A DNA stretch of 64,000 bases. It comes from Roseicyclus sp. GTDB taxonomy: Bacteria; Pseudomonadota; Alphaproteobacteria; Rhodobacterales; Rhodobacteraceae. Below the pieces are notes generated by a model, which saw only the letters and a program-made list of their open reading frames with translations, was not told the origin of the DNA and made no database searches. The DNA is taken from NCBI GenBank assembly GCA_018401965.1, contig JAGYJU010000013.1, positions 1-64,000 on the forward strand, given 5' to 3'. The position numbers were made by a program, and so were the translations under genes. Positions 1-10,379 of this stretch are shown piece by piece (the stretch's first letter is position 1; each line of letters opens with the position of its first letter).

Positions 1-1
1 C

Positions 2-1224
2 TTAGCTAAATTTCTCCATCAGCATACGTTCTGTCAAAAAAATATTACCTAATAATAGTTCGGCGTCCATGTCAGCCTGAAACTTGCCATCTAAATTTTT
101 AAAAAGAAAAACACAGTTTCGATGGCCTTGCACATGTTTTGATAAGTGCAAAACGGGCAAGGTAGTTTGTGATCTTACATAGTCTACAATACTGGATAGC
201 TCATCACCTACAATAATAATGGTTTCTATGTTTTTATAATCTGGATTATTACCTAAATCCCAAAGTGCCGCAAACGATCGAATTTGATCGTAGTTAACTG
301 GAAGAGCAGATTTCTGACCTAAACCGCATAATCTACGAGCTAAATAATAATTATCAACAGGATTTCGTTTTTTTTGTATGCGTATGCGTAGTCCTACCAG
401 CATTCTCTGAATAACAAATGCATTAATCTTTTGTTGCAGGATATCAAAATTCTTGTTATCTAACTGTTGACATATATTAGCAGAAAAGTATTCCAATCCA
501 CCTCTATAACGGTCCCACGCATATTCCACTTCTTCATGGCCTGCCTGTGTACGAACTTCATCGTCAAAATAATGCGTGGTCGAAAGATAAAAGGGGTTGC
601 CAAAAAAATAATATCCCCAAAAGATAGATAATCTGAGGCTCCTGTAAATGCCCAATATGCAAGTTCATTATGTGTAAATAAATTGCGTTTAACTGTTCTA
701 GTACGAACGATATAAATCTCTGGAAAAATATGATGGTTCAAAATGAGTTCTAAAAGTTCTAAATGGTCACCTTTTTTAAATACTTTATCTTCTGGTATTG
801 TAAAAAACTGACGTCCAGATGGCTTGTTTTTAAGAGTCACCAGTTTCCATGGAGCGTATAAAATATGTGCGCTTGGGTGACTAATAAATGTAATAATAGC
901 CTCTATTAGAGGCTCTACTTCAAGAAAATCATCATCGGCTAAATATATTGAAAATGTACCGCGAGCGTGCGAATACGCATCATTTAAACTCGCAACAAAC
1001 CCAATGTTTGTTTCTTGTTTAATATATAATATTGGGAGCTTATTTAACCAATTATGAACGACTTCATCAGTGTCGTCGGTAGATGCATTGCTTGAAATGA
1101 TTATTTCGTATTGAAAAGGAAAAATCTTAAAGTTTTCTGATATATCCTGAAGAAGTGTGTTGAGGTACCTAGATCTATTAAACGTCGGAATACAAATTGA
1201 AAGTGTTATTAAATCATTTGGCAT
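2..1224 (-). pseudogene. Family 2 glycosyltransferase, interrupted by one frameshift
   Basis: The N-terminal frame (from 1224) has the GT2 fold signatures: the opening SICIPTFNRSRYLNTLL, then NASTDDTDEVV and the metal-binding LADDDF. The frame continues to about 620, where reading must change frame to keep homologous sense (SDYLSF then WGYYFFGNPFYLSTTHYFDD), and then runs to a stop at 2-4. The shift sits at a run of four T (coding strand) near 620-623; one extra T would restore a protein of about 407 aa. Base composition is far more AT-rich than the rest of the window, suggesting recent transfer. The acceptor and the sugar cannot be told. It could be a live gene with a consensus error. Confidence 0.75.
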
Positions 1225-1239
1225 AGAAGACTCCTTGGT

Positions 1240-1401
1240 CTAAACCGACATTCTCCAAGTAGCCTGCCGTATAGCGCACCTGCCAGCTTTTTTCCCAGTA
1301 GGCTGCACCACCAAGTAAAGCCCAGCGCAAAGATCATCAGGGATTTCTTGCCGCTTGTCGGTGGCTTGGAGCGCCTCGACGGTGACAGCCTTCAGCTTCA
1401 T
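1240..1401 (-). pseudogene. Tyrosine integrase N-terminal (DUF4102 arm-binding) fragment
   Basis: From the ATG at 1401 the frame reads MKLKAVTVEALQ then KRQEIPDDLCAGLYLVVQPT, matching the arm-type DNA-binding N-terminus of P4-family phage integrases. Only about 50 residues remain; the central and catalytic domains are absent. It is probably what is left of the recombinase that moved all or part of this island. The break comes after the usual KSWAVRYR-like strand, here degraded to KKAGRCAIR. The 160 bases upstream to position 1600 hold nothing I recognise. Confidence 0.6.
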
Positions 1402-1629
1402 ATCAACATTCCTTCCAGGGAACACTTTAGGGAACAGCATTTCGGATAGCCAATGTTCCCCAACGTTAGACAGAGATAGCTAAAAATGGCAAGATTTATT
1501 GATATTCAATTGCTTATTTTGGGAGGTAGCTGTACATTTTTTTAATGATACTTCAAAAAAATTGACTGTCAATCAATTGGTCGTAGGTTCGATCGTGGAC
1601 TGCCCCCATCGAGTGGTCCCGGTTGAATG

Positions 1630-1925
1630 TTAGTGCGTGGTGGACCTCGGGTCCATCGGGACGATGGTTTCCGACGCTTGGGGACAGTATCCCAAGGCGC
1701 TGTGCGGCCTGACGGTGTTGTAGTGGCGACGCCATTTCTCGATCAGGATCTGGGTTTCGCGCAGGGAATAGAAGGGCTCGCCGTTGAGGAGTTCATCTCT
1801 GAACCGGGCGTTGAAGCTCTCGACATAACCGTTCTCCCAAGGGCTGCCCGGCTCGATAAACGCTGTTCGCGCGCCTACTGCCTCGATCCAGCCCCGGACA
1901 TCCTTCGCAACGAACTCAGGGCCAT
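1630..1925 (-). pseudogene. IS-A orfB (IS3-family transposase), C-terminal part
   Basis: The minus frame reads GPEFVAKDVRGWIEAVG, then EPGSPWENGYVESFNARFRD and RPHSALGYCPQA, the end of an IS3-family DDE integrase core (rve) including its last catalytic glutamate (the E of NGYVES). It is the direct continuation of the piece at 2435-2574, which ends ...RSDNG; joined, SDNG-PEF is the normal transposase text. The IS110 remnant separates the halves. Not functional on its own. Confidence 0.8.
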
Positions 1926-2434
1926 AGCACGTCGGGAAGAAGGGCTGCTGAGAGGTTATGGCCACGCGCGCAGCCCTCAAGTAGCGCAGCGTGTGGCCAT
2001 AACCGGGTCTCAGGTCTCAACAGTGGTTTTGCACAACCACACCGCTGAGGACACCGGCTATGACCGCCACGCATTCTCTCGCTCCGACCTTGTTGGTCGC
2101 CATCGACATTTCCAAACACCGCCATGAAGTGCTGATCTGCATCCCAGGCAAGACGCGCCGTCGCCGATTGACGATCCTGAACACGCTGGAGGACTTTCGG
2201 CGCCTCTCCGCGACCCTCGGCAGCTACGGGTTGCCGGTGCGGATCGGGTTCGAGGCGACCGGCAACTACCACCGGCCGCTTGCGCACCATCTCGGCAGAG
2301 CTGGGTTCGAACTGAAGCTTGTCTCCTCCGTCGGTCTGGCGCGGACGCGGGAGGCCCTGCACAACAGCTGGGACAAGAACGACCCGAAGGACGCCCAGGT
2401 CATCCTCCACATGCTGGAGATCGGCGCCGTTGTC
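1926..2434 (+). mobile_element. IS110-family remnant inserted in IS-A orfB
   Basis: An open frame from 2060 starts MTATHSLAPTLLVAIDISKH and continues through GFEATGNYHRPLAHHL and SWDKNDPKDAQVILHMLE, the N-terminal DEDD (RuvC-like) domain of IS110-family transposases. It loses homology at about 2430, so the C-terminal Transposase_20 domain is missing. The element is only about 0.5 kb, against 1.2-1.5 kb for complete members. Both junctions fall cleanly between SDNG and PEF of the host transposase. This suggests a full insertion followed by an internal deletion running to its right end. Confidence 0.7.
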
Positions 2435-2574
2435 GGACCTTATGAACCTGGGCGGCCCGCGCAGAATGAACAGGTCAGTCAGAGCATCGACGACATCGAT
2501 GGAATTTAGCTTGCGTTTGACGCGGATCACGAGCGCCTCCTTCGTGAACTCATCAATGATGTTGAGCGTGCAAC
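2435..2574 (-). pseudogene. IS-A orfB, central part
   Basis: On the minus strand this stretch reads CTLNIIDEFTKEALVIRV followed by KLNSIDVVDALTDLFILRG and RFIRSDNG, the middle of an IS3-family integrase core containing the second catalytic aspartate (the D of SDNG). The text is cut on the 5' side by the inserted IS3-family element at 2575 and on the 3' side by the IS110 remnant. Upstream residues of orfB expected before this point are not present anywhere in the window. Confidence 0.75.
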
Positions 2575-2625
2575 TGAATCGCCCCGGGTTTACCGGAGGG
2601 CAAAACTCTCGGAGAATTGCCCGTT

Positions 2626-2967
2626 ATGGAACAGACACACAACAAGAAGACCTCGAAGCCGTATTCACCTGAGTTCCGCGACCGTGCGGTGCGGTTGGCG
2701 ATGGAACACCGCGATGATTATCAAAGCGAAGCTGCGGCGCTGACGGCGATCGCGGGTAAATTGGGTTGTTCGCCGGACAGCCTTCGCGTTTGGGTGCGTC
2801 AGGCCCAGCGTGATGGCGGCGAACGGCCAGGCCAGACGACGGCTGAGAAGGCACGGATCAAAGAATTGGAACGCGAGAACCATGAGCTTCGCCAGGCCAA
2901 TGAGATCCTGAAGAAGGCATCAGCGTATTTTGCTCAGGCGGAGCTCGACCGCCCGTTTCGCAAGTGA
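2626..2967 (+). CDS. IS-B orfA, IS3-family helix-turn-helix protein
   Basis: This short protein opens MEQTHNKKTSKPYSPEFRDR and carries the HTH_Tnp_1 helix-turn-helix (CSPDSLRVWVRQAQ) followed by a leucine-zipper region (KELERENHELRQANEILKKA) ending in ASAYFAQAELDRP, typical for the IS51/IS3 group. It binds element ends and, in complete elements, is fused to orfB by programmed -1 frameshifting. I chose the ATG at 2626 because GGAGAA precedes it; upstream starts are possible. It overlaps the orfB start (GTG at 2964). The frame is intact although its partner is interrupted. Confidence 0.85.
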   Translation: MEQTHNKKTSKPYSPEFRDRAVRLAMEHRDDYQSEAAALTAIAGKLGCSPDSLRVWVRQAQRDGGERPGQTTAEKARIKELERENHELRQANEILKKASAYFAQAELDRPFRK

Positions 2968-3390
2968 CTGCTTTCATTGAAGAACATAGGGGTCAGTTCG
3001 GGGTCGAGCCGATGTGCAGAATGCTGCAAATCGCCCAGTCCACCTATTATGAGCGGCGCGCCATCGCGCGTGATCCTGATCGAGCATCGCGACGGGCAAA
3101 GTCTGACGCGGATCTCTGCATCAAGATCGATGCAGCCTGGAAAGACAACCGCAAGCTCTATGGGGCGCGAAAGATCTGGCATGTTTTGCTCAGAGACAGC
3201 CAGGACGTTGCGCGATGCACCGTGGAACGGTTGATGCGCCGTTTAGGCCTAAAGGGCGTGGTTCGGGGCAAAAAGGTCGTCACAACCAACCCCGACACCT
3301 CGCAGCCTTGCCCCGATGACAAGGTCAACCGCGTGTTCAAAGCGGATCGGCCCAACCAACTTTGGGTCTCTGACTTCACCTACGTTCCGA

Positions 3391-5267
<1,877 letters not shown>

Positions 5268-5311
5268 TAGTCATTGAACAAACCACCCTCCGGCATACTC
5301 GGGGCGGTTCA

Positions 5312-5604
5312 CAGAAGTTTCCCCGGGCAGCCTCGGTCAGGATCATCTTGTCCAGCGTCAGATCCGATACCGCACACCTGAGGCGCTGGTTCTCGGTCTC
5401 AAGCTCCTTAAGTCGCTTCAACTGATCGCGGTTCATGGCGCCATACTCTTTGCGCCATCGATAGTAGGTCTGCACTGTCACGCCGATCTGACGAACCGCC
5501 TCCTGAACCGACTTGCCCTGACCCTGCAGCACCTCAACCTGCCGAAGCTTCAAAACAATGTCTTCGGGCTTCTCTCGCTTTCCAGCCATCTTCTGGTCCT
5601 CCAA
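5312..5604 (-). pseudogene. IS-A orfA, IS3-family helix-turn-helix protein (orphaned)
   Basis: From 5604 (or the internal ATG of MAGKREKPED) the protein has KPEDIVLKLRQVEVLQGQGK, VTVQTYYRWRKEYGAM and a leucine-rich coiled coil (KRLKELETENQRLRCAVSDL) ending DKMILTEAARGNF, the usual end of IS407-group orfA. Just after that it runs into the right inverted repeat of IS-B and reads foreign sequence, so its orfB start is gone. It lies next to the IS-A right inverted repeat at 5633-5652. Confidence 0.75.
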
Positions 5605-5652
5605 AAAGTGGGATCATCATATCCCAGTTGGTGGACCACTTCAGTGGGGGCA

Positions 5653-5834
5653 CTCCAGCCATCGCCGCCTTCATCGACCACCACAACAACCGCCGTTACC
5701 ACGAAAGCATCGGCAACCTGACCCCAGCCGACGTATACTTCGGTCGCGGCGAAACCATCTTGGCGGAAAGGAGACACATTAAACAGAAAACCATCCAAGA
5801 CCGCCGCTTGAACCATCAGCGTCAAGCAGCGTAA
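5653..5834 (+). pseudogene. IS3-family transposase C-terminal fragment
   Basis: The plus frame reads AIAAFIDHHNNRRYHESIGN followed by LTPADVYFGRGETILAERR and ends LNHQRQAA, the last 55 or so residues of another IS3-family orfB. It abuts the right end of IS-A with no start or catalytic domain, so it is a relic that IS-A presumably inserted into. About 110 bases without recognisable content follow before the end of the CmcI-like gene. Confidence 0.7.
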
Positions 5835-5942
5835 CCTGAACCCGATGAACCCGCGCCTTCCACTCCAAAATCAGCGCGCCTGTTCCATATCATTCGACGA
5901 CGGACAAGACTGGTACTACTACAGAAGCCCTGGGCATGCAGA

Positions 5943-6713
5943 TCACGCGGTCCGGCGCAGGAAGCCGTCGGGCGCGACCGAGATCAACAGCTTGGCATCC
6001 ACCTGCCAATCGATCTCAAAATCGGGATGCGACGGCAGCCAGGCATGAACGGCGCTTTTCGGGCTGTTCCCCGGCCCCCAAGGGCGGCCAAAGGCAAGTT
6101 CCTGAGGCAGATCTTCAACGACCGTGTCGAACACGATGCAATAGCTGCCCGGGCTGACCATCGGGCCATAAGCGTCAAGCTCGGCCAGAACATGATCGTG
6201 GCTGTGATGGCTGTCGAGGCAAACCAGGACGCGCTTGGCGCTGCCAACTTCTTCCCTGACCCGGTCGACGATGCCAGCATCGATGGATGACCCTTCGATC
6301 ATCGTGATCCGGTTTGACATGGGATGCGCCTCGACCGCCGTGCGGTTATGGGCGCGGATGTCGATATCGACCCCCACGACCCTTCGGGCGGGCTTTGCCG
6401 GATCCAGCATCTGACCGGATTCGGTGGCGTCACACAGATCAAGAAGGGCAAGAAGCGACGCGGACAGGATCAGCGAACCACCATGAGCAATGCCGGTTTC
6501 GACAATCACATCGGGCCGGACACGCCACACCAGTTCCTGCATTGCCACAATGTCCTGTGGGTATTGAATGATGGGGCGGCCCATCCAGAAGAAATTGTAG
6601 GAATACTTCGCCTCGACGGATTCCTGCAAAAACGCTTTCGCCGTTGACATCAATGGGGTGTTTCCAGGCACCTCCTTCAGCCGCGTGGTAACGTTGCGTT
6701 CGAAATCAGTCAT
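5943..6713 (-). CDS. CmcI/RhmI-type SAM-dependent hydroxylase/methyltransferase family protein
   Basis: The 256-residue protein matches the cephalosporin hydroxylase family (CmcI, pfam04989): WMGRPIIQYPQDIVAMQELV, the SAM-site DVIVETGIAHGGSLILSA, VVGVDIDIRAHNR, the acidic SLDSHHSHDHVLAELD-like metal site (here VCLDSHHSHDHVLAELDAYG) and SYCIVFDTVVEDLP. Family members methylate or otherwise modify sugars and antibiotics. As the last gene of the sugar operon it probably O-methylates the nucleotide sugar or the finished residue. It overlaps the preceding methyltransferase by 8 bases, indicating translational coupling. The exact substrate is unknown. Confidence 0.8.
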   Translation of the reverse strand: MTDFERNVTTRLKEVPGNTPLMSTAKAFLQESVEAKYSYNFFWMGRPIIQYPQDIVAMQELVWRVRPDVIVETGIAHGGSLILSASLLALLDLCDATESGQMLDPAKPARRVVGVDIDIRAHNRTAVEAHPMSNRITMIEGSSIDAGIVDRVREEVGSAKRVLVCLDSHHSHDHVLAELDAYGPMVSPGSYCIVFDTVVEDLPQELAFGRPWGPGNSPKSAVHAWLPSHPDFEIDWQVDAKLLISVAPDGFLRRTA

Positions 6714-7761
6714 GGCTTATATCTCTGCAGTCGAAATCCGGGCCCGCCATTGCGCGGACCTCATCCAAGTAGTTGGGGTTCATCACATAGATCCGGCTGC
6801 CTTTGGGCAGGCCAGCCAGTCCTTCCTCGGGAGACAAGACGCGCAGCCCGGTCGCGGCCAGATATCGCCCCTGCTTTGCGGGGTTGATGTCGATGACACG
6901 ATCGACCGGATGGCCAGCCCAGTCACGCAATAAGGCAAAAATCACGCCCTTCGACGCCCCACCCCAGACCACGACGCGACCACGGTCCTGTCCTGCCTCG
7001 GCGGCGAGACGATCTGTCAGATCCTCAGGGAATTCGACCGCATCGAGCGGGTCTCGCCTGGGTTCCTCCAGCGTCGCCAGGTCGGCGATCAAGGTCAGAT
7101 ATTGGCCGCCAAAGGCCCGCCCGGCATAAAGGACCCGACCAAAGATGCGGTCAAAGTCGGTCAGTCGGAAGTAGTTCACATGCTCGTAGAAGATATCGAA
7201 CCAGGCCCGGTTGCGACAGATCCAGTCCAGACAGGGAACTTCGATGTAGATCAGGCCCCTTTGGCCGTTTGCCTTGGCCAGAAGCTGTAGAAACCCCACC
7301 GGGTCCTGGATATGCTCCAGCACATGCCGCAGGATCAGACCCTCGCCGGTGATCCCGAGATCCTCTGTGAAGTATTCCCGCCGTACCACTGGATTTGAAC
7401 CTTCATAGGTTGGGTCATAGCCCACGACATCGGTGCCACGGGCGCGCAGCAATTCAAGGAAGGTGCCCTTGCCACAGCCAACCTCGACAAGCCCGGTCCG
7501 ACCCATGTGGGCCTCGATCAAATCAGCTACCGTCTCCATATGAGCCTTGAAAAGGGGAGAATGTCCCTGCTCGTTCTGGTAGGCGCCGTCATAGTGCAAC
7601 AAGGCTGCATCGAAGGCTGCATTGCGGACTAGGCCAGTGTCCATGTCTTCTACCAGTCGCATATCGCCCCTGGGGCAGTTCCTGCCGGCGTAGCTGGTGT
7701 CATACATCCGGTTCTGAAAGATTGGCAGCCCGTCTTGCCGGTACAACTCTCGTAGGGTCAC
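6706..7761 (-). CDS. Class I SAM-dependent C-methyltransferase (Methyltransf_14-like C-terminus)
   Basis: The protein of about 351 residues has the SAM motif GLVEVGCGKGTFLELLRARG, then GLILRHVLEHIQDPVGFL, and a C-terminal Rossmann-like part with VVVWGGASKGVIFALLRDW and VDRVIDINPAKQGRYLAATG, as in sugar C-methyltransferases that carry a Methyltransf_14 domain. It lacks the N-terminal zinc domain seen in the neighbour at 8608-9837. I chose GTG at 7761: GAAAGGA stands just upstream and the previous gene stops at 7772; the longer open frame overlaps that gene deeply. It probably acts on a keto-deoxysugar nucleotide or its product. Confidence 0.75.
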   Translation of the reverse strand: MTLRELYRQDGLPIFQNRMYDTSYAGRNCPRGDMRLVEDMDTGLVRNAAFDAALLHYDGAYQNEQGHSPLFKAHMETVADLIEAHMGRTGLVEVGCGKGTFLELLRARGTDVVGYDPTYEGSNPVVRREYFTEDLGITGEGLILRHVLEHIQDPVGFLQLLAKANGQRGLIYIEVPCLDWICRNRAWFDIFYEHVNYFRLTDFDRIFGRVLYAGRAFGGQYLTLIADLATLEEPRRDPLDAVEFPEDLTDRLAAEAGQDRGRVVVWGGASKGVIFALLRDWAGHPVDRVIDINPAKQGRYLAATGLRVLSPEEGLAGLPKGSRIYVMNPNYLDEVRAMAGPDFDCRDISHD

Positions 7762-7771
7762 GTTCGTCCTT

Positions 7772-8611
7772 TCAAGCCATTGCGGCCAGGCTGGGCACAC
7801 CCACGACATAGGCAGGATCATCCGCTCGGTCGGGTCGAGCGCCGAGGCGTATGAGGTCGGGGCGACCATAGCTTTCGGCGATCCTGGCAGCAAGGGCGGC
7901 AATGGTGACAGGAAGGCCCGAACAGATGTTCAAGGGGCCGGTTAAACCACGCAAGCTGACCTCGGCGATCTGACGGCCGGCCTCAGCCACGTCTAGGAAA
8001 TCCCTCAATTGTCGGCCAGATGTCAGTTCAACGGGCTCGCCCGCGTTGAGCCTGCCATGGATATAGGGCACCAGACGGCGCGGGTCTTCCCCCTGCCCGA
8101 AAAGATAGAAAAGGCGGCACCAGGCGAAGTCCATTCCCGGCATGTTTCCAGTCAGGGCCATGAAGGTGGCGGCCTTGGCCGACCCATAGGGTGTGGCCGC
8201 GGCGAGCGGGGCGTGGATGGTCAGCGGCTGGTGAGGGAGCACGGCCGCCGCGCTCAAGTCATATTCGAAGCATGTGCCAATGCCGGTGAAATGCCGCACT
8301 CCGGCTGCGGCTGCGCCCTGTGCCAGGCGCAGTGTGCCCACCAGACAATCAAGGTTCAGGGGCGAGTGCAGATAATCTCCCGGCTCTGCACACCAGGCGA
8401 CATGAACCACAGCGTTATGCCCGGCGCAAGTTTCGGCCCAGAAGCTGGCAGGTTCTGCGAAGAGGTCCGGGCTGCGCAGTGGCGTCACGCCGATGGGCGC
8501 GCGTCTGTCCGGGCGCAGAACGGCGGTCACTTGCGCCCCTTCGGCCAATAGATGGCGCAAGACCTGCATCCCGACGAATCCAGTCGCTCCGGTTAGCAGG
8601 ACGCGCGTCAC
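7772..8611 (-). CDS. NAD(P)-dependent epimerase/dehydratase/reductase (extended SDR)
   Basis: This 279-residue protein begins with the nucleotide-binding motif VLLTGATGFVGMQVLRHLL and has the SDR catalytic YGSAK (TPYGSAKAATFMAL) and the LFYLFGQGEDPRRLVPYIH region of sugar-nucleotide SDRs. It is probably the 4-keto reductase or an epimerase closing the sugar pathway. It overlaps the C-methyltransferase upstream by 4 bases, and its stop is 10 bases from the next start, so it is part of one tight operon. Which keto group it reduces cannot be decided from sequence. Confidence 0.82.
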   Translation of the reverse strand: MTRVLLTGATGFVGMQVLRHLLAEGAQVTAVLRPDRRAPIGVTPLRSPDLFAEPASFWAETCAGHNAVVHVAWCAEPGDYLHSPLNLDCLVGTLRLAQGAAAAGVRHFTGIGTCFEYDLSAAAVLPHQPLTIHAPLAAATPYGSAKAATFMALTGNMPGMDFAWCRLFYLFGQGEDPRRLVPYIHGRLNAGEPVELTSGRQLRDFLDVAEAGRQIAEVSLRGLTGPLNICSGLPVTIAALAARIAESYGRPDLIRLGARPDRADDPAYVVGVPSLAAMA

Positions 8612-9837
8612 GACACCACCAATTCGGGGACGGCGGTGACAAAGCGAGTGCCCTGGGCCGCCAGCGGGGCCAGTTGGGCTTGCACTTCGGCGGCGATGTT
8701 CCAGGGCAGGATCACAATGTAATCTGGACGTGCTCTGTTCAGCGCCTCGGGTGGCAGGATCGGGATATGGCTGCCCGGCATCAGCTTGCCTTGTTTGGAT
8801 GCAGCCGCATCGCAGACGAAGGGCAAGACATCTGGCTTCACCCCGGCATAGTTCAGAAGCGTGTTGCCCTTGGCTGCAGCCCCATAGGCGGCCACAGTCT
8901 TGCCCTCGGCCTTTGCCCGCAGGAGAAAGTGCAGAAAACCGTTCTTCACCGCATCTGCGCGGGGCTGGAAGCCTTCATAGCCTGCAAGGGTGTTCATCCC
9001 CCGGGCGTGCTCTTCAGCCAGAAGAGCCGAAACCGACGAGGATTGCACATGCCCCGCTCCGATCAGGCAGCCATAGACCCGCAAGCTGCCACCGTGGGTC
9101 GACAATTCCTCGACATCAAAAATCCGCAACCCTGCGGCTCTGAAGATGCGGTGAGTAGTGCCCAGGGAGAGGTAAGAGAAATGTTCGTGATAGACGGTGT
9201 CGAATTGGCAGAATTCAATCAACCGCATAAGATGTGGAAATTCTAGAGTTATCACACCTTCGGGTTTCAATACCCTGGCGAGACCTCGGGTAAAATCATT
9301 AATGTCAGGCACATGTGCATAGACATTGTTGCCCACCACAAGATCGGCCACCAAGCCATCGGCCACCAGCTCCTCTGCCAAGGCTTGTCCGAAGAAAGAC
9401 CGGCGCACCGGTATGCCCTGCGCTTCGGCAACGGCGGCGGTCGAGGCAGTGGGTTCCACCCCAAGGCAGGGGATGCCGGCCGCCACGAAATTGCGCAGGA
9501 GATAGCCGTCATTTGCCGCCACCTCGATCACATGGCTGGCAGAGGTCAGGCCAAAGCGGGCCGTGACCATGGAGCTATAGCGCGCTGCATGGTCCAGCCA
9601 GCTCTTGGAGGTCGAGGAGAAATAGGCGTATTCAGCGTCGAAAAGCGCTTCCGCAGCAGTGAAATCCTGTGTCTGGACCAAAAAGCAGTTGTCGCAGACT
9701 GACAGCCGCAACGGCCATGTCATTTCGGGGGCGTTCAGAGCCTCGGGGGGCAGATAGGCGTTGGATGGCGGCGCGTACCCCAAATCCAGAAAACGCTGGG
9801 TCAAGGGTGTCTGGCAATGACGGCAAGCCTGGGTCAT
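8608..9837 (-). CDS. Sugar-nucleotide C-methyltransferase (zinc-binding Methyltransf_13/14 type)
   Basis: The 409-residue protein has an N-terminal zinc site (CRHCQTPL and later CDNC), the SAM-binding VIEVAANDGYLLRNFVAAGI, GNNVYAHVPDINDFTRGLAR, VYHEHFSYLSLGTTHRIFRA and the C-terminal VAAYGAAAKGNTLLNYAG plus VPELVVS. This is the architecture of TylC3/NovU-like enzymes that methylate C-3 (or C-5) of 4-keto-6-deoxysugar nucleotides. It sits directly after the 3,5-epimerase (4-base overlap) and is the strongest clue that the operon makes a branched methyl sugar. Soluble, cytoplasmic. Confidence 0.85.
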   Translation of the reverse strand: MTQACRHCQTPLTQRFLDLGYAPPSNAYLPPEALNAPEMTWPLRLSVCDNCFLVQTQDFTAAEALFDAEYAYFSSTSKSWLDHAARYSSMVTARFGLTSASHVIEVAANDGYLLRNFVAAGIPCLGVEPTASTAAVAEAQGIPVRRSFFGQALAEELVADGLVADLVVGNNVYAHVPDINDFTRGLARVLKPEGVITLEFPHLMRLIEFCQFDTVYHEHFSYLSLGTTHRIFRAAGLRIFDVEELSTHGGSLRVYGCLIGAGHVQSSSVSALLAEEHARGMNTLAGYEGFQPRADAVKNGFLHFLLRAKAEGKTVAAYGAAAKGNTLLNYAGVKPDVLPFVCDAAASKQGKLMPGSHIPILPPEALNRARPDYIVILPWNIAAEVQAQLAPLAAQGTRFVTAVPELVVS

Positions 9838-10379
9838 GGGATAGGCTCCAGCGTGTCAAGACCCGGATGCTCAGCATCGCGGGATGAAAGATCGGCCACC
9901 GGGCGGGGCCATTGAATGCCAAGGCGCGGGTCGTCATGGCGTAGCCCGCATTCATGGGCCGGACTATAGACCTGCGAGTGGAAATAGAGAAGTTCGGTTT
10001 CTGGGCTTAGGGTCTGAAATCCATGGGCAAAACCTTCAGGAATATATGCCATGCTGCGGTTCTCGGCTGTCAGTTCAAGCGCGGTCCAGTGCCCAAAACT
10101 GGACGAGCCTGCGCGCAAGTCCACCATAACGTCGAAGATGGCGCCCTTCAGGCAGCGCACCATCTTGACCTCGGCCATCGGCGGCCGCTGAAAATGCAAC
10201 CCGCGCAGCGTGCCTTCGGTACGGCTCAACGAGGTGTTGCACTGCACCCAAGTGGTAGTCAGGCCATGATTCGCGAATTCCTTGGCGCAGAACAGCCGGG
10301 CAAAGAAACCGCGAGCATCTTCGCGCCGGTCCAGATCAATGCGAAAGGCACCGGCAAGGGGTAGAGGGGTAAAAATCAT
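9834..10379 (-). CDS. rfbC: RmlC-like NDP-4-keto-6-deoxysugar 3,5-epimerase
   Basis: The 181-residue protein has the cupin-fold epimerase text: FRIDLDRREDARGFFARLFC, then EGTLRGLHFQRPPMAEVKMV with the catalytic His, GAIFDVMVDLRAGSSSFGHW, and IPEGFAHGFQTLSPETELLY. Length is normal for the dTDP-4-dehydrorhamnose 3,5-epimerase family. Because the pathway here is CDP-linked, the real substrate is probably CDP-4-keto-6-deoxyglucose, and only one centre may be epimerised. It overlaps its neighbours by 4 bases on each side. The symbol names the family, not a proven dTDP substrate. Confidence 0.85.
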   Translation of the reverse strand: MIFTPLPLAGAFRIDLDRREDARGFFARLFCAKEFANHGLTTTWVQCNTSLSRTEGTLRGLHFQRPPMAEVKMVRCLKGAIFDVMVDLRAGSSSFGHWTALELTAENRSMAYIPEGFAHGFQTLSPETELLYFHSQVYSPAHECGLRHDDPRLGIQWPRPVADLSSRDAEHPGLDTLEPIP

